Source: Planomicrobium sp. YIM 101495 (lineage in GTDB: Bacteria; Bacillota; Bacilli; Bacillales_A; Planococcaceae). Taken from it: a stretch of 64,000 bases of DNA. The notes beneath the pieces were generated by a model. The model saw nothing but the letters and a program-made list of their open reading frames with translations, ran no database searches and had not been told where the DNA came from. The translations under genes were made by a program, and so were the position numbers. Location: positions 1 through 64,000 of the forward strand of contig NZ_WLZW01000005.1 of NCBI RefSeq assembly GCF_009707665.1. The letters run 5' to 3'. This document shows positions 22,629-32,490 of this stretch, in pieces. Position 1 is the first letter of the stretch. Every line of letters starts with the position of its first letter.

Positions 22629-23750
22629 ATGAAACGCTTATTATACCTTTCGCTCGGCGTACTAGTACTGTCAGGGTGCCTTCCAGTCGCCACTGATAAG
22701 ACGGAAGTGCTGAATACGGAAGAAGAAGTGGAGACAGCGATCATTCCAAGCATTCAATTGGATGATCAATATTACCGGACACTGCTGCCTTACAAAGAAA
22801 GCGTGACGCGCGGAACAATCGTCAGCCGTCTGAACTCGCGCTACGATATCAAAGAAGCGGAGAGCGGCTTGCTGCGCATGTCCCAGCAGCAATTCTCACC
22901 CGAGGACTATTATTTCCAGGAAGGGCAGAAAATCACTTCCGAGGAATTGACGAGCTGGCTGCGCCGATATGATGCGGAAAATAATCCGGACGGCCTGAAT
23001 CCGGAGAATACATTGCCTGAAGGATCGGAAGAGCGGCCACCCGCTTCGATTCTTGCGCATGTCGTCGAGCAGAACTACTTGGTGAAGACAGACGAGGATA
23101 CGATTCGTCTCGGCGGTGTCTCGATCGGCCTTGCGCTGAACTCGGTTTATTACAACCGGATCAATGATGTCGCTTACGAGGAAGAAATTCCAAGCTCACG
23201 CATCGTCGAAGAAGGACAGCGCATGGCGAATGAAATCGTCGCAAGGCTCCGGGAAAAGGAAGGCATGGCAAAAGTGCCGATCGTCGTCGGCTTGTTCAAG
23301 CAGAACAGCCGCTCTGCGATCACACCAGGTACATACTTCTCGTACGGGACGGCAGCGCCTGAGGCGACGGCGGTCAGCAATTGGAATGCAGTCAGTGAGG
23401 AGTATGTCATCTTCCCGTCTTCCCGCACGGAAGAAAAGTACCGGACCATCGATACGAAAGTCCGGAACTTCAAGCAAGCGACGGAAAAATATTTCTCGAA
23501 CTTCACAAGTGTGGTCGGAACCGGCTTCTACCAAGGCGATGAATTGCGCCAGTTGAAGATCGAAATCCCGATCGAATTTTACGGTGCGGCTGAGATCATC
23601 GGCTTTACCCAATATGTGACCGGTCTCGTGATCGAGCACTTCCCGGAGAACATCCAAGTGGAAGTGAGTGTCACATCGATGAACGGACCTGAAGCGCTCA
23701 TCCTGCGCAAAGTCGATCAGACGGAGCCGGTCGTTCACATTTATGACTGA
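22629..23750 (+). CDS. camS: CamS family lipoprotein (sex pheromone cAM373 precursor type)
   Basis: This 373-residue lipoprotein has a signal peptide ending in the lipobox LSGC (14-17), so it should be lipidated at Cys17 and anchored outside the membrane. The body matches the CamS family, in B. subtilis YerH, named for a pheromone peptide cut from the signal sequence in enterococci and staphylococci. The function of the protein body is unknown. It follows ligA by 13 bases with a GAGGAGA site. Confidence 0.9.
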   Translation: MKRLLYLSLGVLVLSGCLPVATDKTEVLNTEEEVETAIIPSIQLDDQYYRTLLPYKESVTRGTIVSRLNSRYDIKEAESGLLRMSQQQFSPEDYYFQEGQKITSEELTSWLRRYDAENNPDGLNPENTLPEGSEERPPASILAHVVEQNYLVKTDEDTIRLGGVSIGLALNSVYYNRINDVAYEEEIPSSRIVEEGQRMANEIVARLREKEGMAKVPIVVGLFKQNSRSAITPGTYFSYGTAAPEATAVSNWNAVSEEYVIFPSSRTEEKYRTIDTKVRNFKQATEKYFSNFTSVVGTGFYQGDELRQLKIEIPIEFYGAAEIIGFTQYVTGLVIEHFPENIQVEVSVTSMNGPEALILRKVDQTEPVVHIYD

Positions 23751-23843
23751 AAGATGGGGGCTGCTGTGCGCGGTCCCTATTCTTTTGGGGATAAAAATGA
23801 TATGATTATGCGTATGTTTATTGAATTCGGAGGTGTAAGACAG

Positions 23844-24134
23844 ATGGCGAAAATGACAAAAGAAGAAGTGATCGAAGTGGCGCATCTCGCACGCTTAGCA
23901 ATCACGGACGAGGAAGCGGAACATTTTGCGGAACAGTTGGAAGCGATCACGAACTCGATGGAGAAGTTAAGCGCGCTGGACACGGATAACGTGAAACCGA
24001 CCACGCACGTCCTGCAGATGGCGAACGTCCTGCGCGAAGACAAAGCGGAGGCAGGTTTGCCGATCGAAGAAGTGTTGAAAAACGTAAAGGAACATGAAGG
24101 TGGCCAAGTGAAAGTGCCGACCATTCTGGAATAG
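23844..24134 (+). CDS. gatC: Asp/Glu-tRNA amidotransferase subunit C
   Basis: GatC stabilises the GatA-GatB complex that converts Glu-tRNA(Gln) into Gln-tRNA(Gln). The 96-residue protein has the typical [17 protein letters not shown] start and a central [17 protein letters not shown] segment. ATG 23844 with GGAGG at 23829-23833 is chosen. The longer in-frame reading upstream would contain a plausible promoter region with a TATGAT at about 23802. GatA follows after 17 bases. Confidence 0.95.
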   Translation: MAKMTKEEVIEVAHLARLAITDEEAEHFAEQLEAITNSMEKLSALDTDNVKPTTHVLQMANVLREDKAEAGLPIEEVLKNVKEHEGGQVKVPTILE

Positions 24135-24151
24135 GAAGTGGAGGGAACAAG

Positions 24152-25621
24152 ATGAAATTTGCAGAGAAGACAGCTGCACAATTGCAGGAGCTGTTACATA
24201 ACGGAGAAGCATCCATTTCGGACATCGTGGAAGAAGCGTTCAGCCGCATCGAAGCGCTGGACTCGGATGTCAATGCATTCCTTGCACTGAACAAGGAGCA
24301 GGCGATGAAACAAGCGGCAGAAATGGCGGACACGCCGGCTGATGCACGCGGACCGCTTTACGGCTTGCCGATCGGGGTCAAAGATAACATCGTCACAGAA
24401 GGAATCGAGACGACAGCATCAAGCTTGATGCTGAAAGGCTTCAATCCGATCTATAATGCGACGGTCGTGCAGAAACTGCGCGAAGCGGGCATGATCATCG
24501 TCGGGAAATTGAACATGGATGAGTTCGCGATGGGTTCATCGAGTGAAACTTCCTACTACAAGAAGACGAAAAACCCGTGGAATCTCGAGACGGTTCCTGG
24601 CGGTTCTTCGGGTGGTTCGGCAGCTGCTGTTGCAGCAGGCGAAGTGCCGTTTTCACTTGGTACGGATACAGGCGGTTCGATCCGCCAGCCGGCAGCATTC
24701 TGTGGCGTCGTCGGCATGAAGCCAACATATGGACGTGTATCACGCTCAGGGTTGATCGCATTCGCGTCATCACTTGATCAGATCGGACCGATCACACGCA
24801 ATGTCAAAGACAACGCGCTTCTGCTCGGTGCGATTGCAGGACACGATGAGAAAGACTCGACATCGGCTGAAGTGGCAGTTCCTGACTTCGCTGCCGCTTT
24901 GACGGGCGATATCAAAGGGTTGAAAATCGGTGTGCCAAAAGAATACTTCGCAGAAGGCGTCGGCGAAGCTGCAAAAACAGCTGTCTACGAAGCACTGAAA
25001 GTATTGGAAGCGAAAGGCGCAACGTGGGAAGAAATGTCCTTGCCGCACTCGGAATATGCACTGGCGACGTATTATTTGCTGGCATCTTCTGAAGCATCTT
25101 CCAACTTGTCACGCTTTGACGGGATCCGCTACGGCTACCGCACGGAAAAGCAGGGCAACTTGCTTGATTTCTATATGAATACGCGTTCTGAAGGGTTCGG
25201 CGATGAAGTGAAACGCCGCATCATGCTCGGGACTTATGCACTTAGCTCAGGTTATTACGATGCATACTACAAAAAAGCGCAAAAAGTGCGTACGCTCATC
25301 AAGCAGGACTTTGACGAAGCATTCGAAAAATACGACGTCATCATCTCGCCGACAACGCCGACACCGGCTTTCAAAATCGGTGAACAGACGGACGATCCGC
25401 TGACGATGTATGCGAACGATATTTTGACGATTCCAGTCAACCTGGCGGGTGTTCCTGCTATTTCGGTTCCTTGTGGATTCGAAGGCGGGTTGCCACTCGG
25501 CTTGCAGATTATCGGGAAACATTTTGATGAAGCGACGGTTTACAACGTTGCATATGCATTCGAGCAGGAAACGGATTTCAATAGCCAGAAGCCGGCTATC
25601 TGGGAAGGAGCAGCGAAATGA
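24152..25621 (+). CDS. gatA: Asp/Glu-tRNA amidotransferase subunit A
   Basis: GatA is the amidase that releases ammonia from glutamine for transamidation. The 489-residue protein carries the amidase-signature triad: Lys77 in GVKDNI, Ser152 in the [14 protein letters not shown] motif and nucleophilic Ser176 in TGGSIRQPA. It shows the Asn-Pro-Thr region SPTTPTPAF near 404. The stop overlaps gatB by 4 bases. Confidence 0.97.
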   Translation: MKFAEKTAAQLQELLHNGEASISDIVEEAFSRIEALDSDVNAFLALNKEQAMKQAAEMADTPADARGPLYGLPIGVKDNIVTEGIETTASSLMLKGFNPIYNATVVQKLREAGMIIVGKLNMDEFAMGSSSETSYYKKTKNPWNLETVPGGSSGGSAAAVAAGEVPFSLGTDTGGSIRQPAAFCGVVGMKPTYGRVSRSGLIAFASSLDQIGPITRNVKDNALLLGAIAGHDEKDSTSAEVAVPDFAAALTGDIKGLKIGVPKEYFAEGVGEAAKTAVYEALKVLEAKGATWEEMSLPHSEYALATYYLLASSEASSNLSRFDGIRYGYRTEKQGNLLDFYMNTRSEGFGDEVKRRIMLGTYALSSGYYDAYYKKAQKVRTLIKQDFDEAFEKYDVIISPTTPTPAFKIGEQTDDPLTMYANDILTIPVNLAGVPAISVPCGFEGGLPLGLQIIGKHFDEATVYNVAYAFEQETDFNSQKPAIWEGAAK

Positions 25622-27048
25622 ACTTTGAAACAGTAATCGGACTTGAAGTCCACGTTGAACTAAAAACAGATTCCAAAATGTTCTCGCCGTCTCCTGTCCA
25701 CTTCGGCGCAGAACCGAATACGAACACGAACGTCATCGACCTTGGGTACCCGGGCGTCTTGCCGGTCGTCAACAAACGCGCTGTCGATTTCGGCATGAGA
25801 GCGGCAATGGCACTGAACTGTGAAATTGCACGCGAAACGAAATTCGACCGCAAAAACTACTTCTATCCGGACAACCCGAAAGCTTACCAGATCTCACAAT
25901 TCGATCAGCCGATCGGCGAGAATGGCTGGTTGGAAATCGAAGTGAACGGCGAGAAGAAACGCATCGGCATCACACGTCTTCACCTAGAGGAAGATGCAGG
26001 GAAATTGACGCACACAAGCGATGGCTATTCGCTCGTCGACTACAACCGTCAAGGAACTCCGTTGATCGAAATCGTCTCGGAGCCGGATATCCGTACTGCT
26101 GACGAAGCTTACGCGTACTTGGAGAAAATCAAAGCGATCATCCAGTACACAGGCGTTTCTGATGTACGGATGGAAGAAGGGTCACTTCGCTGTGATGCGA
26201 ACATCTCCTTACGTCCATACGGTCGTGACGAATTCGGTACGAAGACTGAACTGAAAAACTTGAACTCGTTCAACTTCGTACGCAGAGGCATCGAACACGA
26301 ACAAGTTCGCCAAGAGCAAGTATTGCTTGCAGGTGGGGAAATCGTGCAAGAAACGCGCCGCTATGACGAAGCGACAGGTAAGACTGTCCTGATGCGCGTC
26401 AAGGAAGGTTCAGATGATTACCGTTACTTCCCTGAGCCGGATCTTGTCGATATCCATATCGACGATGCTTGGATGGAACGCGTACGCGCGGAAATCCCTG
26501 AGTTGCCGGATGCACGGAAAGCACGTTACGTATCAGAGCTTGGACTATCTTCGTATGATGCGATGGTTCTTACACTTGCGAAGCCGATCTCGGACTTCTT
26601 TGAAGCGACAGCCACGGCTGGAGCGGATGCGAAGCTTGCGTCCAACTGGCTGATGGGTGAAGTGTCTGCCCATTTGAACGCCGAACAGAAAGAATTGAGC
26701 GATACCGCATTGACGGCGGAAGGTCTTGCAGGCATGATCCAATTGATTTCCGACGGCACGATTTCTTCGAAAATCGCAAAGAAAGTATTCAAAGAGCTGA
26801 TTGAAAAAGGCGGCGATGCGAAAGAAATCGTCAAAGCGAAAGGCATGGTTCAAATTTCGGACGAAGGCGTCTTGCGTGAATTCGTGACGACAGCGCTGGA
26901 TGCGAACCCGCAATCGATCGAAGACTTCAAGAACGGCAAAGACCGCGCAATCGGTTTCCTTGTGGGACAAATCATGAAAGCTTCGAGAGGACAGGCGAAC
27001 CCGCCGTTGCTCAATAAAATCCTTTTGGAAGAAATCGCAAAACGATAA
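25618..27048 (+). CDS. gatB: Asp/Glu-tRNA amidotransferase subunit B
   Basis: GatB phosphorylates the tRNA-bound glutamate and transfers ammonia to it. The 476-residue protein starts with [15 protein letters not shown] and contains the kinase motif [15 protein letters not shown] near 82-96. It also has the [13 protein letters not shown] signature near 121-133. A C-terminal YqeY-like helical domain follows (after about 330). It closes the gatCAB operon and a terminator follows. Confidence 0.97.
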   Translation: MNFETVIGLEVHVELKTDSKMFSPSPVHFGAEPNTNTNVIDLGYPGVLPVVNKRAVDFGMRAAMALNCEIARETKFDRKNYFYPDNPKAYQISQFDQPIGENGWLEIEVNGEKKRIGITRLHLEEDAGKLTHTSDGYSLVDYNRQGTPLIEIVSEPDIRTADEAYAYLEKIKAIIQYTGVSDVRMEEGSLRCDANISLRPYGRDEFGTKTELKNLNSFNFVRRGIEHEQVRQEQVLLAGGEIVQETRRYDEATGKTVLMRVKEGSDDYRYFPEPDLVDIHIDDAWMERVRAEIPELPDARKARYVSELGLSSYDAMVLTLAKPISDFFEATATAGADAKLASNWLMGEVSAHLNAEQKELSDTALTAEGLAGMIQLISDGTISSKIAKKVFKELIEKGGDAKEIVKAKGMVQISDEGVLREFVTTALDANPQSIEDFKNGKDRAIGFLVGQIMKASRGQANPPLLNKILLEEIAKR

Positions 27049-27054
27049 GTGTGG

Positions 27055-27085
27055 AGGTGGCCCTTTTATAGGGTCATCTTTTTTT
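27055..27085 (+). terminator. gatCAB terminator
   Basis: AGGTGGCCCT pairs with AGGGTCATCT (27070-27079), a 5-nt loop and seven T residues follow gatB. Confidence 0.85.
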
Positions 27086-27159
27086 ATGGAGACGCTTGGA
27101 GAACTAAAATGTTTGAAGCAGAGCGGAATGAAAGGTAAACTTAAGAAAAGGAGTGTTGC

Positions 27160-27723
27160 ATGATGGCCACGGAACAAGAGTATTTTGATGGGGCGATCCG
27201 CCTGGATACGTATATGGCACAGATGGAGTCGAATCAGGAGAAATCTTACGGAGTTTACGAAAAGTTCGAACTGCCGGAAGATCCGGAGTTTATCGAGCTG
27301 CTGAAAGAGAAGCACCCGAATATTTTGGTGATCACAGAAGACTGGTGCGGAGATGCGATGATGAACAACGCAGTGTTGCGTAAAATCGCTGAAGCGGCTG
27401 AACTTGAAGTCCACTGCGTCTACCGTGATGAGAACCTGGAGCTGATGGATCAATACTTGACCAACGGCGGCCGTTCGATTCCGAAGTATATCTTCCTGTC
27501 AGCGGACGGAGAAGTGCTTGGAGACTGGGGCCCGCGTGCAGCTGTGGTCCAGCAATTCGTAGAGGAGAAGCGTTCAGTGCTTCCGGGCAGAGACGATCCG
27601 CAGTTCGACTTGCACCAAAAGACGGTGATTGGCGAAATTACGGACGGCTTCGTTTCAAGGGAAGATTTTTGGTTAGCAGTATACGATGAGCTGAAACAAA
27701 AACTGACAGAAGTCCTGTCTTAA
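27160..27723 (+). CDS. thioredoxin-like protein with single active-site Cys
   Basis: This 187-residue protein has a thioredoxin-like fold segment ILVITEDWCGDAMMNN around residues 55-70. Only Cys63 is present where thioredoxins have CXXC, and the resolving Cys is replaced by Ala in WCGDA. Related Bacillales proteins with this WCxDA motif are annotated only as thioredoxin family. Activity as a disulfide reductase would need another partner. A second Cys (about 85) lies in the next strand. ATG 27160 has AAAAGGAG 6 bases upstream; ATG 27163 is equally possible. It is a single-gene unit between two terminators. Confidence 0.8.
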   Translation: MMATEQEYFDGAIRLDTYMAQMESNQEKSYGVYEKFELPEDPEFIELLKEKHPNILVITEDWCGDAMMNNAVLRKIAEAAELEVHCVYRDENLELMDQYLTNGGRSIPKYIFLSADGEVLGDWGPRAAVVQQFVEEKRSVLPGRDDPQFDLHQKTVIGEITDGFVSREDFWLAVYDELKQKLTEVLS

Positions 27724-27735
27724 TCCATTCAATAG

Positions 27736-27762
27736 AAAAAGCCGGCAATGTCCGGTTTTTTT
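27736..27762 (+). terminator. terminator after thioredoxin-like gene
   Basis: An AAAAGCCGG/CCGGTTTT hairpin with a 7-nt loop and a T run lies 13 bases past the stop codon. Confidence 0.82.
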
Positions 27763-27834
27763 CTTGTGTGAAGGAACCTTTCCAGGAAATAGTTGTCTAA
27801 TGTAGTTAGTATGAGTGAGAAAGGCTGAAAACGA

Positions 27835-28746
27835 ATGAAACGTGCAAGAATCATTTATAATCCGACTTCAGGCCGGGAGTTATTCCGCAAACATTTGCCT
27901 GAAGTGCTAGAGCAAATGGAAATAGCGGGCTATGAAACGTCGTGTCACGCAACGACATGTGAAGGAAATGCGATCGAGGCTGCCAAAGAGGCGGTCGAGA
28001 GAGAGTTCGACTTGATTGTTGCGGTCGGAGGAGACGGCACATTGAACGAAGTGATATCAGGTGTGGCGGAATTCGATGTCCGGCCGAAGATCGGGTTGAT
28101 CCCGATGGGGACGACGAATGATTTCGCGCGCGCGGTCCATATTCCACGGGATATCAAGAAAGCGGTCGAGATCATCATTCAAGGTGAATCCATTCCTGTG
28201 GATATCGGACGCATGAACGACCGGTATTTCATCAATATCGCAGGCGGAGGCCGCTTGACGGAATTGACGTATGAAGTGCCGAGCAAACTGAAGACCGTAC
28301 TCGGCCAGATGGCGTATTACTTGAAAGGCATCGAGATGCTTCCGTCGATCCGTTCCTCCAATGTCCGGATCGAATACGACGGTGAAGTGTTCGAAGACAA
28401 AGCGATGATGTTCTTGATCGGCTTGACGAATTCGGTCGGTGGTTTCGAGAAGCTGGCGCCTGATGCAAGTTTGAACGACGGGAAATTCACGGTGCTGATT
28501 TTGAAGGAACTGAACATCGCGGAATTCATCCGCGTGGCAACGCTCGCACTCAGAGGCGAGCACCTGTCAGATCCGCATGTCATCTATGCAAAAGCGAGCC
28601 ATGTGAAAGTGACGTCCGAAGAGCGGGTGCTCCTCAACTTGGACGGGGAATACGGCGGCTTGCTGCCTGCTGAGTTCGAAAACCTGTACCGCCACATCGA
28701 CCTACTCGTTCCGATCGATTCAATCAGCGAATTGGATAAAGTATAA
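27835..28746 (+). CDS. dgkB: diacylglycerol kinase (DgkB type)
   Basis: DgkB phosphorylates diacylglycerol released by lipoteichoic acid synthesis so that it re-enters phospholipid synthesis. The 303-residue length equals the Bacillus enzyme. It has RIIYNPTSGRE at the start, the nucleotide loop GGDGTLNEV (65-73), and GTTNDFARA near 95. The C-terminal lobe with NLDGEYGGLLP is typical of the DAGK_cat family. It is monocistronic. Other members of this fold are lipid or NAD kinases, but the match to DgkB is close. Confidence 0.93.
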   Translation: MKRARIIYNPTSGRELFRKHLPEVLEQMEIAGYETSCHATTCEGNAIEAAKEAVEREFDLIVAVGGDGTLNEVISGVAEFDVRPKIGLIPMGTTNDFARAVHIPRDIKKAVEIIIQGESIPVDIGRMNDRYFINIAGGGRLTELTYEVPSKLKTVLGQMAYYLKGIEMLPSIRSSNVRIEYDGEVFEDKAMMFLIGLTNSVGGFEKLAPDASLNDGKFTVLILKELNIAEFIRVATLALRGEHLSDPHVIYAKASHVKVTSEERVLLNLDGEYGGLLPAEFENLYRHIDLLVPIDSISELDKV

Positions 28747-28755
28747 AATGAAGAC

Positions 28756-28786
28756 GCCTTTCCCGGATAATGGGAAGGCTTTTTTT
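28756..28786 (+). terminator. dgkB terminator
   Basis: GCCTTTCCC pairs with GGGAAGGC (loop GATAAT) and is followed by seven T residues. Confidence 0.88.
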
Positions 28787-28791
28787 AATGG

Positions 28792-28826
28792 AAAAAACTG
28801 CCTCGAAATCACATTTCGGGGCAGTT
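28792..28826 (-). terminator. terminator of the minus-strand NUDIX gene
   Basis: A 14-bp nearly perfect inverted repeat (28796-28809 with 28813-28826) ends on the minus strand in a T run (A run 28792-28797 on the plus strand). It lies just past the stop of the convergent gene. Confidence 0.85.
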
Positions 28827-28838
28827 GAATTTCATGAA

Positions 28839-29267
28839 TTATAGGAGTTCGACCGCATTATCCTGCTCAGCTGCAAGTGGCGGGAGTTCGTCGATGCGTT
28901 CCCAGCGGAATTGAAGCGTCAAGCCGTTGTCGCGGCCATTACTCTCAATGGTATGTTCCCAATGCGAGCGGGGCTCACCGACATAGTCGAAATGGAAAAT
29001 GTTGCGTTCGTATACTTTATCCTTATGTGTCGGATAATAATTGTACTTCTGCACTTTTCCGACGAACTGCAGTTCATCTTTGGCCAGTCCAGTCTCTTCC
29101 TGTACTTCGCGGTAAAGGGCATCGATGAGAAGTTCACCTTCTACAATGGATCCGCCCGGCACTTGCACGCCGACTTCGGGTTCCCCTTTGTATTCGAATA
29201 CGAGCAATTCGCGCTGTTCCTCAGGACCTCTTGTGATGTAAGCAAATACTTTGCGACTTGTTTCCAT
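28839..29267 (-). CDS. NUDIX hydrolase
   Basis: This 142-residue protein has a complete NUDIX box: GSIVEGE, seven residues, then REVQEETGL (about residues 39-61), which binds Mg2+ and hydrolyses a nucleoside diphosphate derivative. The substrate cannot be read from the sequence. On the minus strand an AAAAGGTGAG site precedes the ATG. It is transcribed alone and convergently to dgkB. Confidence 0.88.
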   Translation of the reverse strand: METSRKVFAYITRGPEEQRELLVFEYKGEPEVGVQVPGGSIVEGELLIDALYREVQEETGLAKDELQFVGKVQKYNYYPTHKDKVYERNIFHFDYVGEPRSHWEHTIESNGRDNGLTLQFRWERIDELPPLAAEQDNAVELL

Positions 29268-29464
29268 GACGTCTCACCTTTTCTTTTATTTTATCTATGA
29301 TAGCTGAAATTTCGGAAGATTTCAAGCCTTCAGATCCGGACTGTCACATGTTCTTCACTGTTCGGAGAAGAATCGGACACTTCCTCAAGTTTTTAAATAC
29401 CCGAAAAGAGGTACAATAATCATTAAGAGGGAAATTTTTTTGAGATTCAGGAGGAGGCAAAGAA

Positions 29465-30814
29465 ATGGGATTATGGGAAGACACGGCCTTTTTGAGCCGC
29501 GTATTGACATTATTGACTTTGTCGTTTCACATCCTGTATGCAACGGTCGGAGTGGGTGTCCCGCTGCTGATCATGATCGCGCATTGGATGGGGATCAAAA
29601 AGAACGATGACCATTACATTTTGCTGGCCCGCAGATGGGCACGCGGATTCGTCATCACGGTAGCGGTCGGTGTTGTTACGGGTACTGCCATCGGACTGCA
29701 ATTATCTTTATTATGGCCGAACTTCATGCAATTGGCAGGGAACGTCATTGCCTTGCCGTTGTTTATGGAAGTATTCGCCTTTTTCTTCGAGGCGATCTTC
29801 CTCGGAATCTATTTATATACATGGGACCGCTTTGCAGACCAGCGGAAGCACTTATTGCTGCTGATTCCAGTGGCGGTTGGAGCGGCCTTGTCTTCGGTGT
29901 TCATCACGATTGTCAACTCGTTCATGAACGCACCGCAAGGATTTGAAGTGCTGAACGGGGAACTGGTCAACATCTCGCCACTCCTGGCGATGTTCTCGCC
30001 GGCAGTGCCGACGAAAGTGGCACACGTCATGACCACTGCGTTCATGACAAGCGCTTTCGTGCTTGCATCGATCGCGGCGCTTCGCATGCTGCAAGGCTCG
30101 AAGCATGAGTACCATAAGAAAGCATTATTCCTGACCATGAAAATCGGACTTGTCTTCGCCATCGCAACAGCACTTGTCGGAGACTTGGCAGGGAAATACT
30201 TGGCGGAATACCAGCCGGAGAAATTGGCTGCTGCCGAATGGCATTTTGAAACGAGCAGCGAGGCGGAACTGATCCTGTTCGGGGTCCTTGACGGGGAAGA
30301 GCCGAAATATGCCATTCACATCCCATATGCACTGTCGATTTTGGCAGGGGGGCTTCCAAGCTCTGAAGTCATCGGGCTGAACGAATTCCCGGAAGATGAA
30401 CGGCCGCCGCTTTGGATTCATTACTTGTTCGATACGATGGTCATGATCGGCATGTGGCTGGCATTCTTCTCGCTCGTCTTCGTTGTCGGGGCGTACCGGA
30501 AGTGGAAATTCATCCAAGCGAAATGGATGAGCTGGCTCGTCCTTGCAAGCGGACCACTTGCCTTAATCGCCATCGAAGCCGGCTGGTGGTTCACGGAAGT
30601 CGGACGGCAGCCGTGGATTCTGAGAGGCTACATGACCGTATCGGAAGGTGCGACAGGAAGCGATCAAGTCGGTTTGATGCTGATCCTGTTCACCGGCCTG
30701 TATGTCATCCTCGGCATCGGAACCGTCGTCGTTTTGACACGCATGTACCGGAGAAATCCGGTCGAGAAAGAATTGGCGCTGCGTGAAGAACAGAAGGAGG
30801 CTGAAGTGGAATGA
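29465..30814 (+). CDS. cytochrome bd-type quinol oxidase subunit I
   Basis: CydA-type subunit that binds the three haems and oxidises quinol at the membrane. The 449-residue protein has His22 in TLSFHILYATVG, the acidic pair in MEVFAFFFEAIFLG, and the conserved GWWFTEVGRQPW motif near 378. The Q-loop is short, which is usual for Gram-positive enzymes. It resembles the YthA/CydA branch of Bacillales. AGGAGGAGG precedes ATG 29465. The stop overlaps subunit II by 4 bases and a CydS-like gene follows, so a full three-subunit oxidase is encoded. Confidence 0.93.
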   Translation: MGLWEDTAFLSRVLTLLTLSFHILYATVGVGVPLLIMIAHWMGIKKNDDHYILLARRWARGFVITVAVGVVTGTAIGLQLSLLWPNFMQLAGNVIALPLFMEVFAFFFEAIFLGIYLYTWDRFADQRKHLLLLIPVAVGAALSSVFITIVNSFMNAPQGFEVLNGELVNISPLLAMFSPAVPTKVAHVMTTAFMTSAFVLASIAALRMLQGSKHEYHKKALFLTMKIGLVFAIATALVGDLAGKYLAEYQPEKLAAAEWHFETSSEAELILFGVLDGEEPKYAIHIPYALSILAGGLPSSEVIGLNEFPEDERPPLWIHYLFDTMVMIGMWLAFFSLVFVVGAYRKWKFIQAKWMSWLVLASGPLALIAIEAGWWFTEVGRQPWILRGYMTVSEGATGSDQVGLMLILFTGLYVILGIGTVVVLTRMYRRNPVEKELALREEQKEAEVE

Positions 30815-31839
30815 CACTTGAAATCATCGGGATCGCCGTTCTTTGGCTCTTCCTTTACTTCTATGTAATCGTCGCGTCAATCGACTTCGGCGCAGGATTC
30901 TTCAACGCCTATAGCGCCTTCACGAACAAGCAGCACTTGCTGACAAACGTCATCCAGCGCTATTTATCGCCGGTGTGGGAAGTGACGAACGTGTTCTTCG
31001 TCTTCTTCTTCGTCGGGATTGTCGGGTTCTTCCCACAGAGCGCGTTCTACTACGGAACGACGCTGCTCGTGCCTGCGAGCATCGCTTTAATCCTGCTTGC
31101 AATCCGCGGCTCGTATTATGCTTTCGCCACGTATGGCGCGAAGATCAACCACCGCGGCTATATTTATATGTACGGCTTGTCGGGGCTGTTGTTGCCGGCT
31201 GCCTTGTCGCCTGTTCTTGCCATCTCGGAAGGCGGATTCATGCAGCTGGAGAACGGCGAGCCATACTTGGATTACTGGGCATTATTCACGAGTCCGCTCA
31301 TGTGGAGTATCGTCGTGCTGGCAATCGCGGCTGTCCTCTATATCTCGGCTGTGTTCCTTACGTGGTATGCGAATAAAGCCGGGGATGTGAAAGCGACTGA
31401 TCTCCTGCGCAGATACGCGCTGATCTGGGCGTTGCCGACAATCATCACTGCGACGGGCATCATTTATGAACTGCGCGGCCATAACTTTGCGCATTATGAA
31501 CGGCTGCTCGACTTCTGGTGGATGTTCGCGCTTTCTGCCTTGATGTTCATCGGGACTGTTTTCCTCTTGTGGAAGCGCCGGAACTATGGCACAGCGTTCA
31601 TCTTGCTGGCCGGCCAGTTCTTCACCGCGTTTTTCGCCTACGGGATTTCGCATTACCCGTACTTGCTGTATCCGTATTTGACGATCTACGACAGCTTCAC
31701 GAATGAATCGATGGCCATTGCATTGATCATCGCGTTCATTGCAGGTCTCGGCCTATTGCTCCCATCGTTGTATCTGTTATTCCGTTTGTTCTTGTTCGAT
31801 AAGGATTATGTCAAAGGAAAATCGGATTACCACGTGTAA
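30811..31839 (+). CDS. cytochrome bd-type quinol oxidase subunit II
   Basis: CydB-type subunit of the oxidase, 342 residues with about eight to nine membrane helices. The first helix reads LWLFLYFYVIVASIDFGAG and carries the acidic residue and the DFG segment typical of the family. It is not homologous to haem-binding subunit I. Its start overlaps the end of subunit I and a GGAGG just past its stop serves the small third gene. It matches the YthB type better than E. coli CydB. Confidence 0.92.
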   Translation: MTLEIIGIAVLWLFLYFYVIVASIDFGAGFFNAYSAFTNKQHLLTNVIQRYLSPVWEVTNVFFVFFFVGIVGFFPQSAFYYGTTLLVPASIALILLAIRGSYYAFATYGAKINHRGYIYMYGLSGLLLPAALSPVLAISEGGFMQLENGEPYLDYWALFTSPLMWSIVVLAIAAVLYISAVFLTWYANKAGDVKATDLLRRYALIWALPTIITATGIIYELRGHNFAHYERLLDFWWMFALSALMFIGTVFLLWKRRNYGTAFILLAGQFFTAFFAYGISHYPYLLYPYLTIYDSFTNESMAIALIIAFIAGLGLLLPSLYLLFRLFLFDKDYVKGKSDYHV

Positions 31840-31853
31840 AGGAGGAAATGAGG

Positions 31854-31958
31854 ATGCATGAATTTTTGATATTTTACGCACCGTTCCTGGTACTGATCGC
31901 GTCAATCGTTTTCGGTTTCTGGTTTGCGCTGAAGGATGGACCGGCGGACGATAAGTAA
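31854..31958 (+). CDS. cydS: CydS-like third subunit of cytochrome bd oxidase (34 aa)
   Basis: A 34-codon gene lies 14 bases after subunit II. It encodes a single membrane helix (FLIFYAPFLVLIASIVFG) followed by FWFALKDG and an acidic tail. The layout and residues closely match CydS, the single-helix subunit seen in the Geobacillus cytochrome bd structure. GGAGG stands 8 bases before ATG 31854; the earlier ATG 31848 is too close to it. The gene is easily missed because of its size. It ends just before a strong terminator. Confidence 0.88.
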   Translation: MHEFLIFYAPFLVLIASIVFGFWFALKDGPADDK

Positions 31959-31964
31959 GAGTGG

Positions 31965-31998
31965 CACACGGCAGGAGTTTTCTGCCGTGTGTTTTTTT
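31965..31998 (+). terminator. cytochrome bd operon terminator
   Basis: A perfect 10-bp stem (31965-31974 with 31982-31991), a 7-nt loop and seven T residues follow cydS. Confidence 0.93.
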
Positions 31999-32164
31999 AT
32001 TTGGTGTTTTGCGAGGTGGGAGTAGGTGTCGGATGGAAAATCGCTTGCGGCTTAAGGACATGGCTCCCGCGATAAGCCATGTCCAGGCCAGCCCCTTCGC
32101 TGGTGAGTGGGAGAAGTTGGAGTGAGTGATCATCAGTATTTCTTTCTAATATTGGGGTCGAGAT

Positions 32165-32213
32165 AAATGTCTGGGCGGCTGACTGCGTAGGCCGCTGTGG
32201 TCCTGATTTTGAT
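32165..32213 (+). repeat. partial module R1 (third copy of its 3' end)
   Basis: These 49 bases match 32407-32453 and 62369-62413 (GGGCGGCTGACTGCGTAGGC core) with few changes. The stretch before it (32055-32120) is a diverged relative of the R1 left half, with GGCTCCCG, CAGCCCC and GTGGGAGAAG in the same order. Confidence 0.8.
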
Positions 32214-32253
32214 AGTGGAAGAGTGAAGATTGGGCGTTTCTTGAGAATTCGCT

Positions 32254-32453
32254 TCGTCGCTTCGGACAGGGCTCCCGGAAGAAACCAAGCTGAAGGGCGC
32301 TTGTCTTCTTCCTCCGCCCAGTCCAAACCAGCCACTCCACTGAGTATTTTGGGAGAAGTATTGGAGAGATAGAATTTTCATCTCATTCTATTGCTGGTGT
32401 TGTGACAAATGTTTGGGCGGCTGACTGCGTAGGCCGCTGTGGTTCTGATTTTG
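32254..32453 (+). repeat. module R1, copy 1 (full)
   Basis: About 200 bases, from the TCGCTTCGGACAGGGCTCCC segment to the GGCCGCTGTGGTTCTGATTTT segment, recur with high identity at 62219-62413. A shorter relative ends at 32213: positions 32165-32213 repeat the last 48 bases almost exactly. The copy abuts the 21-bp array. Confidence 0.85.
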
Positions 32454-32490
32454 AAGGGGTAAAAGTGAGTGGGAGAGAGCAATTTTTATC

